DNA from: an uncultured Planctomycetaceae bacterium | Lineage (GTDB): Bacteria; Planctomycetota; Planctomycetia; Planctomycetales; Planctomycetaceae | Length of the DNA: 64,000 nt | Direction: 5' to 3' | NCBI GenBank assembly: GCA_913031625.1 | Contig: CAJWGB010000003.1 | Location: 18,267-82,266 of the forward strand | In this document: positions 55,002-63,431 of the stretch, in pieces | Layout: each line of letters starts with the position of its first letter | How positions within the stretch are numbered: position 1 is the first letter of the stretch | Made by a program: the position numbers and the translations under genes | Notes under the pieces: model-generated | Seen by the model: the letters and a program-made list of their open reading frames with translations, nothing else | What the model was told of the DNA's origin: nothing | The model's database searches: none

Positions 55002-56396
55002 ATGATGCGCACTCTCCTGGAACCGGAACCAGTTCGTAAGTCGAAGCTGCGGATCACTGACGTAGCAAAGGCCGTGTATACGAAGCACCGTGGATCGGTT
55101 TTGAGATGGCCTCTGATTTCAAAATTGGTGCCGGGGCTCATCTTCTGCTGCATCGTATCTGCTGATGCCGAAAACTGGCCCGCGTGGCGTGGGCCAACCG
55201 CGAACGACATATCGACGGAAGAGTCAGGTTGGGACGGTAGCAACTGGATTCGCGGCGAAGCGTGGTCGTTTGAGGCCGGCGAAGGCAGCAGCGCACCGGT
55301 TGTGATTGGGAATCGTGTTTTTCTGACAGGCTGGGCTGCGGATAAGGACCATCTCATCTGTCTCAACGCTGACACGGGTAAAGAGGTGTGGCGTCAGTCG
55401 TACCAAAGCCCGAAGTATGGACGCGAGGCGGTTGGTGATCAGGGGCTTTATTCCGGTGCCTGTTCCACACCTTCATTTGACTCGCGTAGTGGGCTGCTTG
55501 TCACCCTGTCCATCGACGGGCTCCTTGCAGCATGGAACACCAGTCGGAAAGGCGAACAGGTCTGGTCTCGGAGTCTTTATGACGATTACCAGGCACCTCG
55601 GCGACCTGAAGTAGCGAAACGAAAGAAGACCCGCCGCGATTACGGTTATGTCTGTTCTCCTCTGATCCACAACAACGAGGTCATTGTGGAAGTGGGAGGG
55701 AAGAGTGGAAATCTTGTAGCATTTGATCTGAACACAGGACGTGAAGTCTGGACATCAGAGAACGCAGATGAAGCCGGTCATACCGGAGGCCCTGTTCTGA
55801 TGATGGTGGATGGACAGCAGTGCGTCGCTGTCCTGACTCTTCGAAACCTTGTGGTGTCTGAGATCCCCTCGAATGCCGGGCATGCAAAGACGGTGGCTTC
55901 GTTTCCATGGACGACAGACTACGGTAACAACATCGCAACAGTCGCCGTTGATGGGCAGTCCGTCATCATTACTTCCGCCTACAACCAATTTGCAGTCTGT
56001 CGTGTGGATGTGGACTCTCGCGGTGCCCGAGAAGTCTGGCGGAACACGAAACTGGCATCCGGCGTCTGTTCGCCCGTTATCAGCCGGGGGCGAGTCTACT
56101 GGGCATGGCGGGGAATTCATTGCGTGGACTTCGAGACAGGCAGAGAGCTGTGGAATGGTGGCCGCATCGGTTCTCAGGGATCCTGCATTCTGACAAAGGA
56201 CGAGCGGCTGATCGTCTATGGTAACAAGGGTGATCTGCTACTTTGCGATGCCCGTCGAGACACTGATCGCTATACCGAATTGACTCGTCAGGCCGTGCTG
56301 TCACGCACGGACGCATGGCCTCACGTCGTTCTTTCTTCCGGCCGACTGTATTGTCGGGATCGTCGCGGGACTGTGAAGTGCCTGCGTGTTCGTTAA
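55002..56396 (+). CDS. Secreted PQQ-like beta-propeller protein
   Basis: The 464-residue frame begins MMRTLLEPEP; the true start may be a TTG about 33 codons in, since a signal-like stretch (LISKLVPGLIFCCIVSADAE) lies near residues 38-57. After it comes the family opening NWPAWRGPTANDIS. The propeller blades carry repeats such as LNADTGKEVWRQ, AWNTSRKGEQVWSR, FDLNTGREVWTS and VDFETGRELWNGG. It probably acts in the periplasm. No catalytic site is recognisable. The MBL-fold pseudogene follows 24 bp later and may have shared its transcript. Confidence 0.82.
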   Translation: MMRTLLEPEPVRKSKLRITDVAKAVYTKHRGSVLRWPLISKLVPGLIFCCIVSADAENWPAWRGPTANDISTEESGWDGSNWIRGEAWSFEAGEGSSAPVVIGNRVFLTGWAADKDHLICLNADTGKEVWRQSYQSPKYGREAVGDQGLYSGACSTPSFDSRSGLLVTLSIDGLLAAWNTSRKGEQVWSRSLYDDYQAPRRPEVAKRKKTRRDYGYVCSPLIHNNEVIVEVGGKSGNLVAFDLNTGREVWTSENADEAGHTGGPVLMMVDGQQCVAVLTLRNLVVSEIPSNAGHAKTVASFPWTTDYGNNIATVAVDGQSVIITSAYNQFAVCRVDVDSRGAREVWRNTKLASGVCSPVISRGRVYWAWRGIHCVDFETGRELWNGGRIGSQGSCILTKDERLIVYGNKGDLLLCDARRDTDRYTELTRQAVLSRTDAWPHVVLSSGRLYCRDRRGTVKCLRVR

Positions 56397-56420
56397 TCAT
56401 CTTCACTGTCAGGGTGCGTT

Positions 56421-57464
56421 ATGCTTCGACTGGTCTGTTCACTGTGGTGTGTTCTGCTCGTTTCCGCGGCTGCTGTCGCCGACAGGTCAAATAGGCGGTT
56501 GGATATCTACTTCATTGATGTCGAGGGTGGTGCAGCGACGCTGCTGGTGACACCCGAGGGAGAATCACTGCTGATTGATTCCGGATACCCTGACAACAAT
56601 GGGCGTGACCGTGATCGCATCATCAACGTGGCACGCGATGTCGCTGGTCTCAGGCAGATTGACCATGCAGCAGTGTCGCACTGGCACCGCGACCACTATG
56701 GCAATCACGCTGCCCTCGAAGCGTCTTTCGGAATTGGAACGTTCTGGGACCGAGGGATTCCGGATGAACTGCAGGAAAATGCCAGCTTTGAAGATCGCAT
56801 TGCCGACTATCGGGCTGCTTCTCAGAACGCTTCCAAACCACTTGCGGCGGGTGACATCCTGCCACTGAAGTCGGGTTCCACAAAACTCAGTTGTCAGGTG
56901 TTGACGTCCGGTCGAAACACAATTCCCAATAAAGGGCCGGCGAATCCTCACGCCGGACGCCACCAGTAATGTGAGCGAGATGCTACAGACAATGCAGCCA
57001 GCCTCAGTCTTCTGTTCCAGTTCGGAGACTTTCGATTCCTGTGTTGCGGTGATCTGACGTGGAACGTGGAAGCGAAGCTCATGACTCCCAACAATCCTGT
57101 CGGGACTGTCGACATGTATATGGTGACTCACCACGGTCTGCCGACGAGTAATAACCCCGCGCTCGTGCTTGCGGTCGACCCTACGGTCACCGTGATGTGC
57201 AATGGCCCGACCAAAGGGGGAGCTGAACAGACGCTTAAAACACTTCGTGAAATCAAATCGCTGAAGGACATGTATCAGCTGCATCGCAACGTCAAGCTGG
57301 GTCCGGAGCTGCAGACCTCCGCGGAATTAATTGCGAACGGCGGAACAACAGCCACGTGTCAGGGCCGTTGGATCAAGGCCTCAATCAGCCCGGACGGCAC
57401 CAGCTATACAGTACAGATCGGCCCCAAGGGTAAACAGCGGACTTATCAGTCGCGAGAACATTAG
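56421..57464 (+). pseudogene. Secreted MBL-fold (ComEC-like) hydrolase with in-frame TAA
   Basis: One frame runs from ATG 56421 to TAG 57462-57464 and would encode 347 residues, but TAA occurs at 56967-56969 (codon 183). Before it are a signal peptide, LDIYFIDVEGGAATLLVTPE, and the metal motif HWHRDHYGNH (His87, His89, Asp91, His92). After it, same-frame coding continues without delay: DATDNAASLSLLFQFGDFRF, CCGDLTWNVEAKLMTPNN, DMYMVTHHGLPTSNNPAL. The coding match on both sides shows an otherwise intact gene. The stop is TAA, so selenocysteine does not explain it. A sequencing error is possible. Confidence 0.8.
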
Positions 57465-57743
57465 ATCCTGAATCGTCGCTGAAACACCTCACCGAAGACA
57501 CTGACCTGCAGGCCGTTGTGCTCGCATTGCCACTGTCTCCATTCTGCCACCAATACGGCCATGCTCAGCGACGGCTTGCGGCGAAGTATCGGGGGGTTCC
57601 TGTTCTCCAGCGTGTATTCCTGTCAGTGCTTGCGGAAGATGGGGCGACTCTGGATTCCATTCATCTGCCGCAGGGCGGTCATCAGTAAATGGCGGATGCC
57701 GTCTGGCAGATGATCAGAAGCGGCTTTGACAGTCGGACAGATT
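57465..57743 (+). pseudogene. 3' remnant of an SGNH/GDSL-type hydrolase gene
   Basis: Directly after the MBL-fold stop, the same frame reads LTEDTDLQAVVLALPLSPFC, RLAAKYRGVPVLQRVFLSVL and DGATLDSIHLPQGGHQ, then TAA at about 57687-57689. It then continues MADAVWQMIRSGF to a TGA at 57741-57743. The DSIHL ... GH ... MADAVW pattern is the catalytic D-x-x-H and final helix of SGNH hydrolases/acylesterases. The N-terminal GDSL part is missing, so this is only the tail of a lost gene, with a further stop inside. Confidence 0.6.
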
Positions 57744-57929
57744 GAATGCTCGCGATGGTGTGAATTTATTGCGTACAGGGAGTGCTCCCGGTGAGGCGAA
57801 TGCCAGCGGCATGAAGCTCCTCTGGAATTCAATACGGGGCCAGTAAACAAAGCACTCAAAGAGCCAGGCAGTCAGCGTGACCAGAACCAGGCGGCGACTA
57901 TTCTAAACGACAACCAGTTTCGGCCGGCG

Positions 57930-59276
57930 TTACCTGACTGCTTCCAGCGTAATGGTCACGTCGACGTCTTTCCCGTCCCGTTCAACCTTGAGCAGGAGTT
58001 CGTCGCCGGGAGCACGCCGGTAGATATCTGCGAGGACAGTAATACTGCCAAACACGTCGCCACCGATCTCCTTGACCACGTCTCCTCTTTTTAGTCCGGC
58101 TTTGGCAGCCGGGCTTCCCGGCGTTATCTGGTGAACGGCAACATTCATCTGGCGCGGGGCGTTTGGGACGACTGGGAACACGGGCACGGGCTGGAAGGCC
58201 GCGCCAACGGTCACATTTCTATTTGCGAAGTTCGGCAGCGGAATCAATCGCATGCGTGCTGTCGTTGCCGACGCCAGCGTGCGGCCGTCGTTCTGGACGG
58301 CGTAAATCTGACTGGTGAAGTACTGCAGTTGATTGGCGGTGAGCACATCCTTCAGATGAGCGGGTTCCAGCCCGGCCAGTTCACCGTAAAGGACTGTGGA
58401 TCGAGAGTTAGCAGGAGTCTCGTAGGAGAAGCCTGCCCCAAGTACTGAATCGACAATCTCAAAGACGGCTTCTCGCTGTTCAGGAGTGAAGACCAGTTTT
58501 GAGTCCAGCTCAATGACTCTCTGGCGGACTCGATATTCCCGCAGAAACGTGGCTCGTGCCTTAACGGCCTCGTCGTACTTCAGCCGCTGTTCCGGTTTCA
58601 GCGTGTTCGCGACAGTGTGAACCCAGATTCGGTTTTGCTGAACGGGTGCGACCATTGAAGCAACGCTGCGGAATACCGATGCGGGTAGCTGACGAATTTT
58701 GTCATCCGGATCTTCCGGCTTCTCCTCAGTGTCGGCAGCAGGATCCTTCCTGGCTGGTGGAACTCTCTGCGCGGGGACCAGACGAGCGGCGGCAACAGCA
58801 CCGGCACGATTTACCAGACGGCCCCCAATGCGATCAGCATATTCGCGAGCTCGCTTCTTCCATTCTTTCATCGACGAATCGACGGCACCTCGAGCGGCCA
58901 GTCTCAGTTTCCTGGTCTGAGCTTCCTCAAGATCGCAGACGCGGTCCAGTTCATCGATTCTTACCTCCAGTTCCTGAGTGAACGCTTTCCGCTGTGCCTC
59001 AATGGGATCTGCCTGCGGTGCGGGAGCAGCACGGCCAATTGCTAAGGCACCATTGGGAGCAATGGCGATTGCTTTCCCTCGAATCTGAGCCTTCTGAAGG
59101 ACCTGCTGGGCGGCTTCCGCCGCAATCACCTGTGCTGCTCTGGCTGCACGAGCTGCCGGGCGAGCAGCAGGTTTCGCATCTTCCTTTTTGTCAGCGTCCT
59201 GAGCGATCACTGCTGTCATCATCGTAAGCACACACAGCAGATTGGGGAGGGAGCGTTGGGTTCGTGCAATTCTCAT
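57930..59276 (-). CDS. Secreted PDZ-domain protein
   Basis: The 448-residue protein has a signal peptide (LPNLLCVLTMMTAVIAQ), then an Ala/Lys/Arg-rich stretch (KPAARPAARAARAAQVIAAE) and a mostly helical middle. A C-terminal PDZ domain at about residues 355-445 contains GSPAAKAGLKRGDVVKEIGG and APGDELLLKVERDGKDVDVT. There is no protease domain. Such PDZ-only secreted proteins are frequent in planctomycetes and could act as adaptors for proteases or other envelope proteins. The specific role is unknown. Confidence 0.78.
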   Translation of the reverse strand: MRIARTQRSLPNLLCVLTMMTAVIAQDADKKEDAKPAARPAARAARAAQVIAAEAAQQVLQKAQIRGKAIAIAPNGALAIGRAAPAPQADPIEAQRKAFTQELEVRIDELDRVCDLEEAQTRKLRLAARGAVDSSMKEWKKRAREYADRIGGRLVNRAGAVAAARLVPAQRVPPARKDPAADTEEKPEDPDDKIRQLPASVFRSVASMVAPVQQNRIWVHTVANTLKPEQRLKYDEAVKARATFLREYRVRQRVIELDSKLVFTPEQREAVFEIVDSVLGAGFSYETPANSRSTVLYGELAGLEPAHLKDVLTANQLQYFTSQIYAVQNDGRTLASATTARMRLIPLPNFANRNVTVGAAFQPVPVFPVVPNAPRQMNVAVHQITPGSPAAKAGLKRGDVVKEIGGDVFGSITVLADIYRRAPGDELLLKVERDGKDVDVTITLEAVR

Positions 59277-59883
59277 AGCATGGTCCTTACCAGAATGGAC
59301 GCGGATCGGAACGGCTCCCGGCCCAATGAATGCTGCAGGACTTGAGCGGGCCGCGTAGCACCTGCATGGTATCGTGGAGATATCTCTACGGCAAAGCGCG
59401 ATCAGATCACCGGCTTTCGTTTAACCGGTAGCCGCAGACGCACGTCTGCTCCAGACTCCTGACGGTGCATTTCACGCAGGATGAAGTTCCGGGTGGAGTT
59501 GATAGAATTCCTCAGCTCCTACACGCGAGCGCTATTGGTTTGTCTCTCTGCTGTTCCTGCTACGCTCAATCTGTACATGGAGCGTATCGCGATCTCAGCG
59601 GCCAACGGCTCGACCTCGGATATCCCCGTAACTGGCTTGCTGGGTGGCAGATCATCGGGTTGATCTTATCGGTGTCGAAGCGCCTTCCGGTCCTGATGTG
59701 AATGACCGGCCGGAGGTCACCGAGGTCCACCAGATCCTGCTGTGTGGCAATGAACTGATCGTGGAAGGATAAACGGGCTGGGAAAACAGACTCAGCCGAC
59801 CGTCGCATTTATTGCACGGCCCATGAAGACTACAGGTGAGACGGGTGTCCTGCCCGCGCTATTGCTATTGAGGAGAGCCCTGA
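59277..59883. other. Long divergent intergenic region
   Basis: A 607-bp gap between the PDZ gene (-) and the isopropylmalate/isocitrate-dehydrogenase-like gene (+). No gene is supported; several frames of 60-80 codons have no family signal. It holds the REP-like element at 59418-59449. The promoters of both flanking genes must lie here, but clear boxes were not identified. Confidence 0.45.
59418..59449. repeat. REP-like palindromic element
   Basis: The segment starts cgtttaaccggtagcc and continues with gcagacg-ca-cgtctgc, a perfect 7-bp inverted repeat. It shares cgtttaaccgg with the element at 47006-47040 on the opposite strand. It is probably a dispersed intergenic repeat with a variable palindrome. 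Confidence 0.5.
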
Positions 59884-60978
59884 GTGACTCGGGAATACAC
59901 AATCGTAACACTGCCGGGGGACGGAATCGGTCCGGAAGTCATGCGTGAGACGACGCGCGTTATGGAAGCTGTCGCCGACGCGTGTTCGCTTTCGTTGAAC
60001 CTTCAGCGACGCGAAGCCGGAGCGTCCCACTACCGCGATCACGGAGTGGCACTGCCGGATTCAGTGCTGCAGGATTGTCTGGATGCGGACGCCGTGATTC
60101 TGTCAGCAATCGGTCTCCCGGATGTCCGCAAATCGGACGGTACGGAGGTTCAGCCCGACATGATGGTCGGACTGCGACGGGCTATGAAACTGCACTCTGC
60201 CGTTCGTCCCGTGCGACTTTATCCGGGCGTTGAGAGTTGCCTGAGGACGGCCGAGAAAGGGATTGATTTCATTATCCTGCGCGAGAACCTTGAGGGTCTG
60301 TTCGCATCCTATGGTGGTGGGTGTCGCGTCGGTGATGCAGTCGCGACAGACACGATGGTTATCACTCGCCAGGGGTCACTCGACGTCTGTCGTTACGCGT
60401 TTCATCTGGCTGAGAAACGCAAAGGACGTCCGAGTGACGGAAAACGCATCGTCACGTGCGTGGACAAGGCCAACATCTTCCGCAGTCTCGCGTTCTTTCG
60501 AGAGATATTTTTTGAGGTTGCTGCGGAACATCCGAATATTGAAGCCGAAGCTACCTATGTCGACGCAATGAGCCTCTATATGGTGCAGAATCCGTCCAAC
60601 TACGACGTTGTGGTCACTGAGAATCAGTTCGGTGACATCCTGTCCGATCTTGGAGCCGGGATTGTTGGAGGTCTCGGGATGGGGCCTTCTGCGGAAGTCG
60701 GAGAGCACCACGGACTGTTTCAGCCATCACATGGGACGGCTCCACAGATCGCAGATCAGAACATAGCGAACCCCATGGCCACCATTCTGTCGGCCAGCAT
60801 GATGTTTGACTGGCTGGGCGACAGGCACTCGGACGACGACTGTTTCAAAGCCGCCAGCCTGATTGAAGACGCCGTGATTAGTGTTCTGGAAGCCGGATCC
60901 GTTCGCACAGCAGATATCGGTGGTTCGTCATCGACCACAGAAGTCACGGACGCCATACTGTCAGCCCTGCAAAGCTGA
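59884..60978 (+). CDS. Isocitrate/isopropylmalate dehydrogenase family protein
   Basis: The GTG at 59884, with an upstream gagga, starts a 364-residue enzyme. Family features are clear: VTLPGDGIGPEVMRETTRVM at the start, ILRENLEGLFAS, the catalytic-region NYDVVVTENQFGDILSDLGAGIVGG, and the nucleotide-binding segment HGTAPQIADQNIANPMATIL. Typical LeuB has EPVHGSAPDIAG; the form here (FQPSHGTAPQIADQ) is closer to tartrate/isocitrate-type members. It would catalyse NAD(P)-linked oxidative decarboxylation of a hydroxy acid; whether it is LeuB, ICDH or a tartrate-type enzyme is unresolved. No leuACD genes are nearby. Confidence 0.82.
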   Translation: MTREYTIVTLPGDGIGPEVMRETTRVMEAVADACSLSLNLQRREAGASHYRDHGVALPDSVLQDCLDADAVILSAIGLPDVRKSDGTEVQPDMMVGLRRAMKLHSAVRPVRLYPGVESCLRTAEKGIDFIILRENLEGLFASYGGGCRVGDAVATDTMVITRQGSLDVCRYAFHLAEKRKGRPSDGKRIVTCVDKANIFRSLAFFREIFFEVAAEHPNIEAEATYVDAMSLYMVQNPSNYDVVVTENQFGDILSDLGAGIVGGLGMGPSAEVGEHHGLFQPSHGTAPQIADQNIANPMATILSASMMFDWLGDRHSDDDCFKAASLIEDAVISVLEAGSVRTADIGGSSSTTEVTDAILSALQS

Positions 60979-61323
60979 TCCCGACAACCAGGGACAACGA
61001 TGAATGCAATTTCCTCGTCAGCGAGAGACATTCGTCATACACAAGTTTGAAGCTCCACTCGGAATAATTCATGGCGTGCCTCCGGCGGACATCAAAGAGG
61101 ACTGGCTGGCCGTAGTCCGCAAAAAGCAGGCCGCAGCGAGCTCTGGGATTAATTAGGGTGTGTACCGTTCAGCAACGACCACAGTGTTTGGAATCGCAGG
61201 GGCGGTGGGCGATGCCTGCCCTGCTTCGTCCTTACAGGCACGAGGCGCAAGCCAGTGTGTCGAGCTCCTGCGAGTAGTAGGTCACCACAGAGGCCACAGA
61301 GAAACACAGAGAAACGCCGAGGT
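60979..61323. other. Intergenic region with short repeats and a possible small frame
   Basis: A 345-bp convergent gap. A 50-codon frame at 61004-61156 (starting MQFPRQRETFVIHKFEAPLG) is open but has no family signal and no strong ribosome binding site. At 61285-61315 the word cacagag occurs three times within 31 bp, a short repeat of a type common in intergenic regions of diverse bacteria. No gene is called. Confidence 0.4.
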
Positions 61324-62394
61324 CTACGGGACGAGCACTCGCACGCGGTGATTGTTGGAATCGCCAACGAAGACGTGCCCCGCCCCGTCGACGAAGACAC
61401 CGTGAGGTCGATCCATCCGGCACCTGGCGGGATTGCCATCCGGGCCGTCTCCTTTGTCGCCGTTGCCAATCACCGTTTCAATCGTCTTTGATTTCATACG
61501 AACGACTCGAACTGTGTGACTTTCTGTGTCTGCGAAATAGATGTCTCCCTCAGGGCCGATGGCGACTCCTTTTGGGCCGGACAATTCCGCTTTGAGTGCA
61601 GGGCCTCCGTCGCCCGTGTAGCCGGACCTTCCGGTGCCTGCCAGGTGGTGCAGCATTTTCTGTTTAAGATCGATACTGTAGATGGCATTACCTTCACGCA
61701 GCGCCAGCACGAGGCTGCTCTTGCCATCGAAGTCCAGCGCTCGAGGCCCCTTCAACGGTGTTCCGGTGACGGGAGCTCCGTCGGGGGTCGGCTTCTTCTC
61801 GCCCGTTCCGCCAAATGTTGTGATGACCGCTGTCGTCAGATCGACGCGGCGAATGCGATGGTTGCCGATATCGCAGATGTAGAGATTGTTTGAATTGTCC
61901 AGGGCAATTGAATGAGGGCGACTAAGCTTTGCTTTTGTTGCGGGGCCACCGTCGCCGGCAAATCCACGTTCGCCCGTGCCGGCGATAAGTTCAATCCGGC
62001 CGGTCTTCGCGTCGACTCGGCGAACAATGTGATTCTGCATTTCGACGAAGTACATGTCGCCGTTCTTTGCGAATCGAACCTCGTAGGGTTCATTGAGTGC
62101 TGCCTTTGTCGCGGGTCCACCGTTGCCGCTGAAGCCCTTTGTTCCGTTTCCGGCCACGGTCGTGATCTGACCGGATTTGTCAATTCGGCGAATGACGTGC
62201 GACCCGACTTCGCAGACGTAGATCGCTCCGTCCGGTCCGGTGACGACGCCAAATGGCTGAGAAACGGCCGCCTGCACGGCTGGTCCGCCGTCACCCGTGT
62301 AACCGTCCTGCCCGTTTCCTGCGATGGTTTTCACTTCTCCGGAGACCGCAAGGCTGCCACTGAGGAGGACGAATGCAAAAACGGACCGAATCAT
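61324..62394 (-). CDS. Secreted NHL-repeat beta-propeller protein
   Basis: The 356-residue product has a signal peptide (FAFVLLSGSLAVSGE) and six NHL repeats. Each has the G-D-G-G/x-P-A ... L-x-x-P-x-G-V/I-A-x-x ... I-Y-x-x-D ... H-x-I-R pattern, for example GDGGPAVQAAVSQPFGVVTG, VCEVGSHVIRRIDKSGQITT and GYTGDGGPALKAELSGPKGV. It forms a six-bladed propeller, probably in the periplasm. Ligand unknown; no enzymatic residues are evident. It is convergent with the isopropylmalate/isocitrate-type gene. Confidence 0.88.
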   Translation of the reverse strand: MIRSVFAFVLLSGSLAVSGEVKTIAGNGQDGYTGDGGPAVQAAVSQPFGVVTGPDGAIYVCEVGSHVIRRIDKSGQITTVAGNGTKGFSGNGGPATKAALNEPYEVRFAKNGDMYFVEMQNHIVRRVDAKTGRIELIAGTGERGFAGDGGPATKAKLSRPHSIALDNSNNLYICDIGNHRIRRVDLTTAVITTFGGTGEKKPTPDGAPVTGTPLKGPRALDFDGKSSLVLALREGNAIYSIDLKQKMLHHLAGTGRSGYTGDGGPALKAELSGPKGVAIGPEGDIYFADTESHTVRVVRMKSKTIETVIGNGDKGDGPDGNPARCRMDRPHGVFVDGAGHVFVGDSNNHRVRVLVP

Positions 62395-62468
62395 CAGGTG
62401 AACTTTCAGTGTTGGAAAACTAGGATCCGCCCACAGGGATCAAGAACTACTCACAGCCCGGAACATCA

Positions 62469-63359
62469 ATGGCGGATCCAACCTCAAACGACCAGAACTG
62501 TCTTCCCGGCATGGTAATGACTGCAGGCCAGTATACGGCCATCGTCGAATCCGTGCGCCCAATGGCTCGTAATACCTGGTGTGTTCGGTTGCGACAGCCG
62601 CAACTGGCAACCCGGATTACTCCAGGCCAGTTCTTCATGATTCGACCGGAAGACGGATCTGACCCACTGCTGGGGCGCCCGTTTGCGCTCTACGATACAT
62701 GGGATGATGAGGACGGGGACCCGGCGGGAGTCGACTTTGGATTTGTGGTCGTTGGGAAGATGACGTCGTTAATGACGCAGTGGCAACCCGGCGAGGAAGT
62801 ACGCCTGTGGGGCCCACTCGGGAACGGATTCGCTCCATCCTCGGCAAAGAATCTGATCTGTGTGGCCGGAGGCATCGGGCAGACTCCGTTTCTGGCTGTG
62901 GCCATGGAAGCTCTTGGCCTCAGAACCTACGGCACGCCAACTCGGGACGTTCCTCAGCGGCCCGAAAACGTGAAACTTTGTTATGGAGTTCGATCAGCCG
63001 ACTACCTTGCCGGTCTGGATGACTTCGATATCAAAGGACTGGATGTTCGTATCGCGACCGATGACGGCACCGAGGGTCACCACGGATATGTGACTGAGTT
63101 GTTGGATCAGTGCCTGACCGAACAGAGCTCGGATACTCAGGTCTATTGCTGTGGCCCGGAGCCGATGATGAAAGCGGTTGCCGAAGTGTGTGAAAACCAC
63201 GGGACTCCCTGCTGGCTCTCCCTGGAAACACCGATGGCATGCGGCTTTGGCGCCTGTTTTAGCTGCGTGGCTACAGTGAAGGAAGACGACGGAACTACCG
63301 ACTATCGGCGGACGTGCGTTGAGGGCCCCGTGTTTCCGGCTGAGAAGCTTGTTCTCTGA
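62469..63359 (+). CDS. pyrK: Dihydroorotate dehydrogenase electron transfer subunit
   Basis: PyrK is the FAD/[2Fe-2S] subunit that hands electrons from dihydroorotate dehydrogenase B to NAD. The 296-residue protein has the FAD-binding domain (TRITPGQFFMIRPEDGSDPLLGRPFALYD, shown in part), the NAD domain with GGIGQTPFLAVAMEALG and CGPEPMMKAVAEVC, and a C-terminal iron-sulfur cluster. The ligands Cys258, 263, 266 and 283 lie in ACGFGACFSCV and RRTCVEGPVF. These match the family. The pyrD partner is not in the window. A start a few codons later is possible. Confidence 0.87.
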   Translation: MADPTSNDQNCLPGMVMTAGQYTAIVESVRPMARNTWCVRLRQPQLATRITPGQFFMIRPEDGSDPLLGRPFALYDTWDDEDGDPAGVDFGFVVVGKMTSLMTQWQPGEEVRLWGPLGNGFAPSSAKNLICVAGGIGQTPFLAVAMEALGLRTYGTPTRDVPQRPENVKLCYGVRSADYLAGLDDFDIKGLDVRIATDDGTEGHHGYVTELLDQCLTEQSSDTQVYCCGPEPMMKAVAEVCENHGTPCWLSLETPMACGFGACFSCVATVKEDDGTTDYRRTCVEGPVFPAEKLVL

Positions 63360-63431
63360 AATTGAGGCCGACCAGATCGTGAACTCTGCTGGAAGAGTTT
63401 CGGACTGCCTCTGATACGTGAATGGTTTGCA

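Noticed and set aside
56967..56969. Selenocysteine or pyrrolysine explanation for the MBL-fold stop
   Set aside because: The codon is TAA, which encodes neither; a mutation or sequencing error is the simpler reading.
61004..61156. 50-codon open frame after the isopropylmalate/isocitrate-type gene
   Set aside because: No homologue recognised, weak ribosome binding site, and very short.
61285..61315. CRISPR-like repeat (cacagag three times)
   Set aside because: The units are only 7 bp with 2-4 bp between them and there is no spacer structure; it is a simple short repeat.
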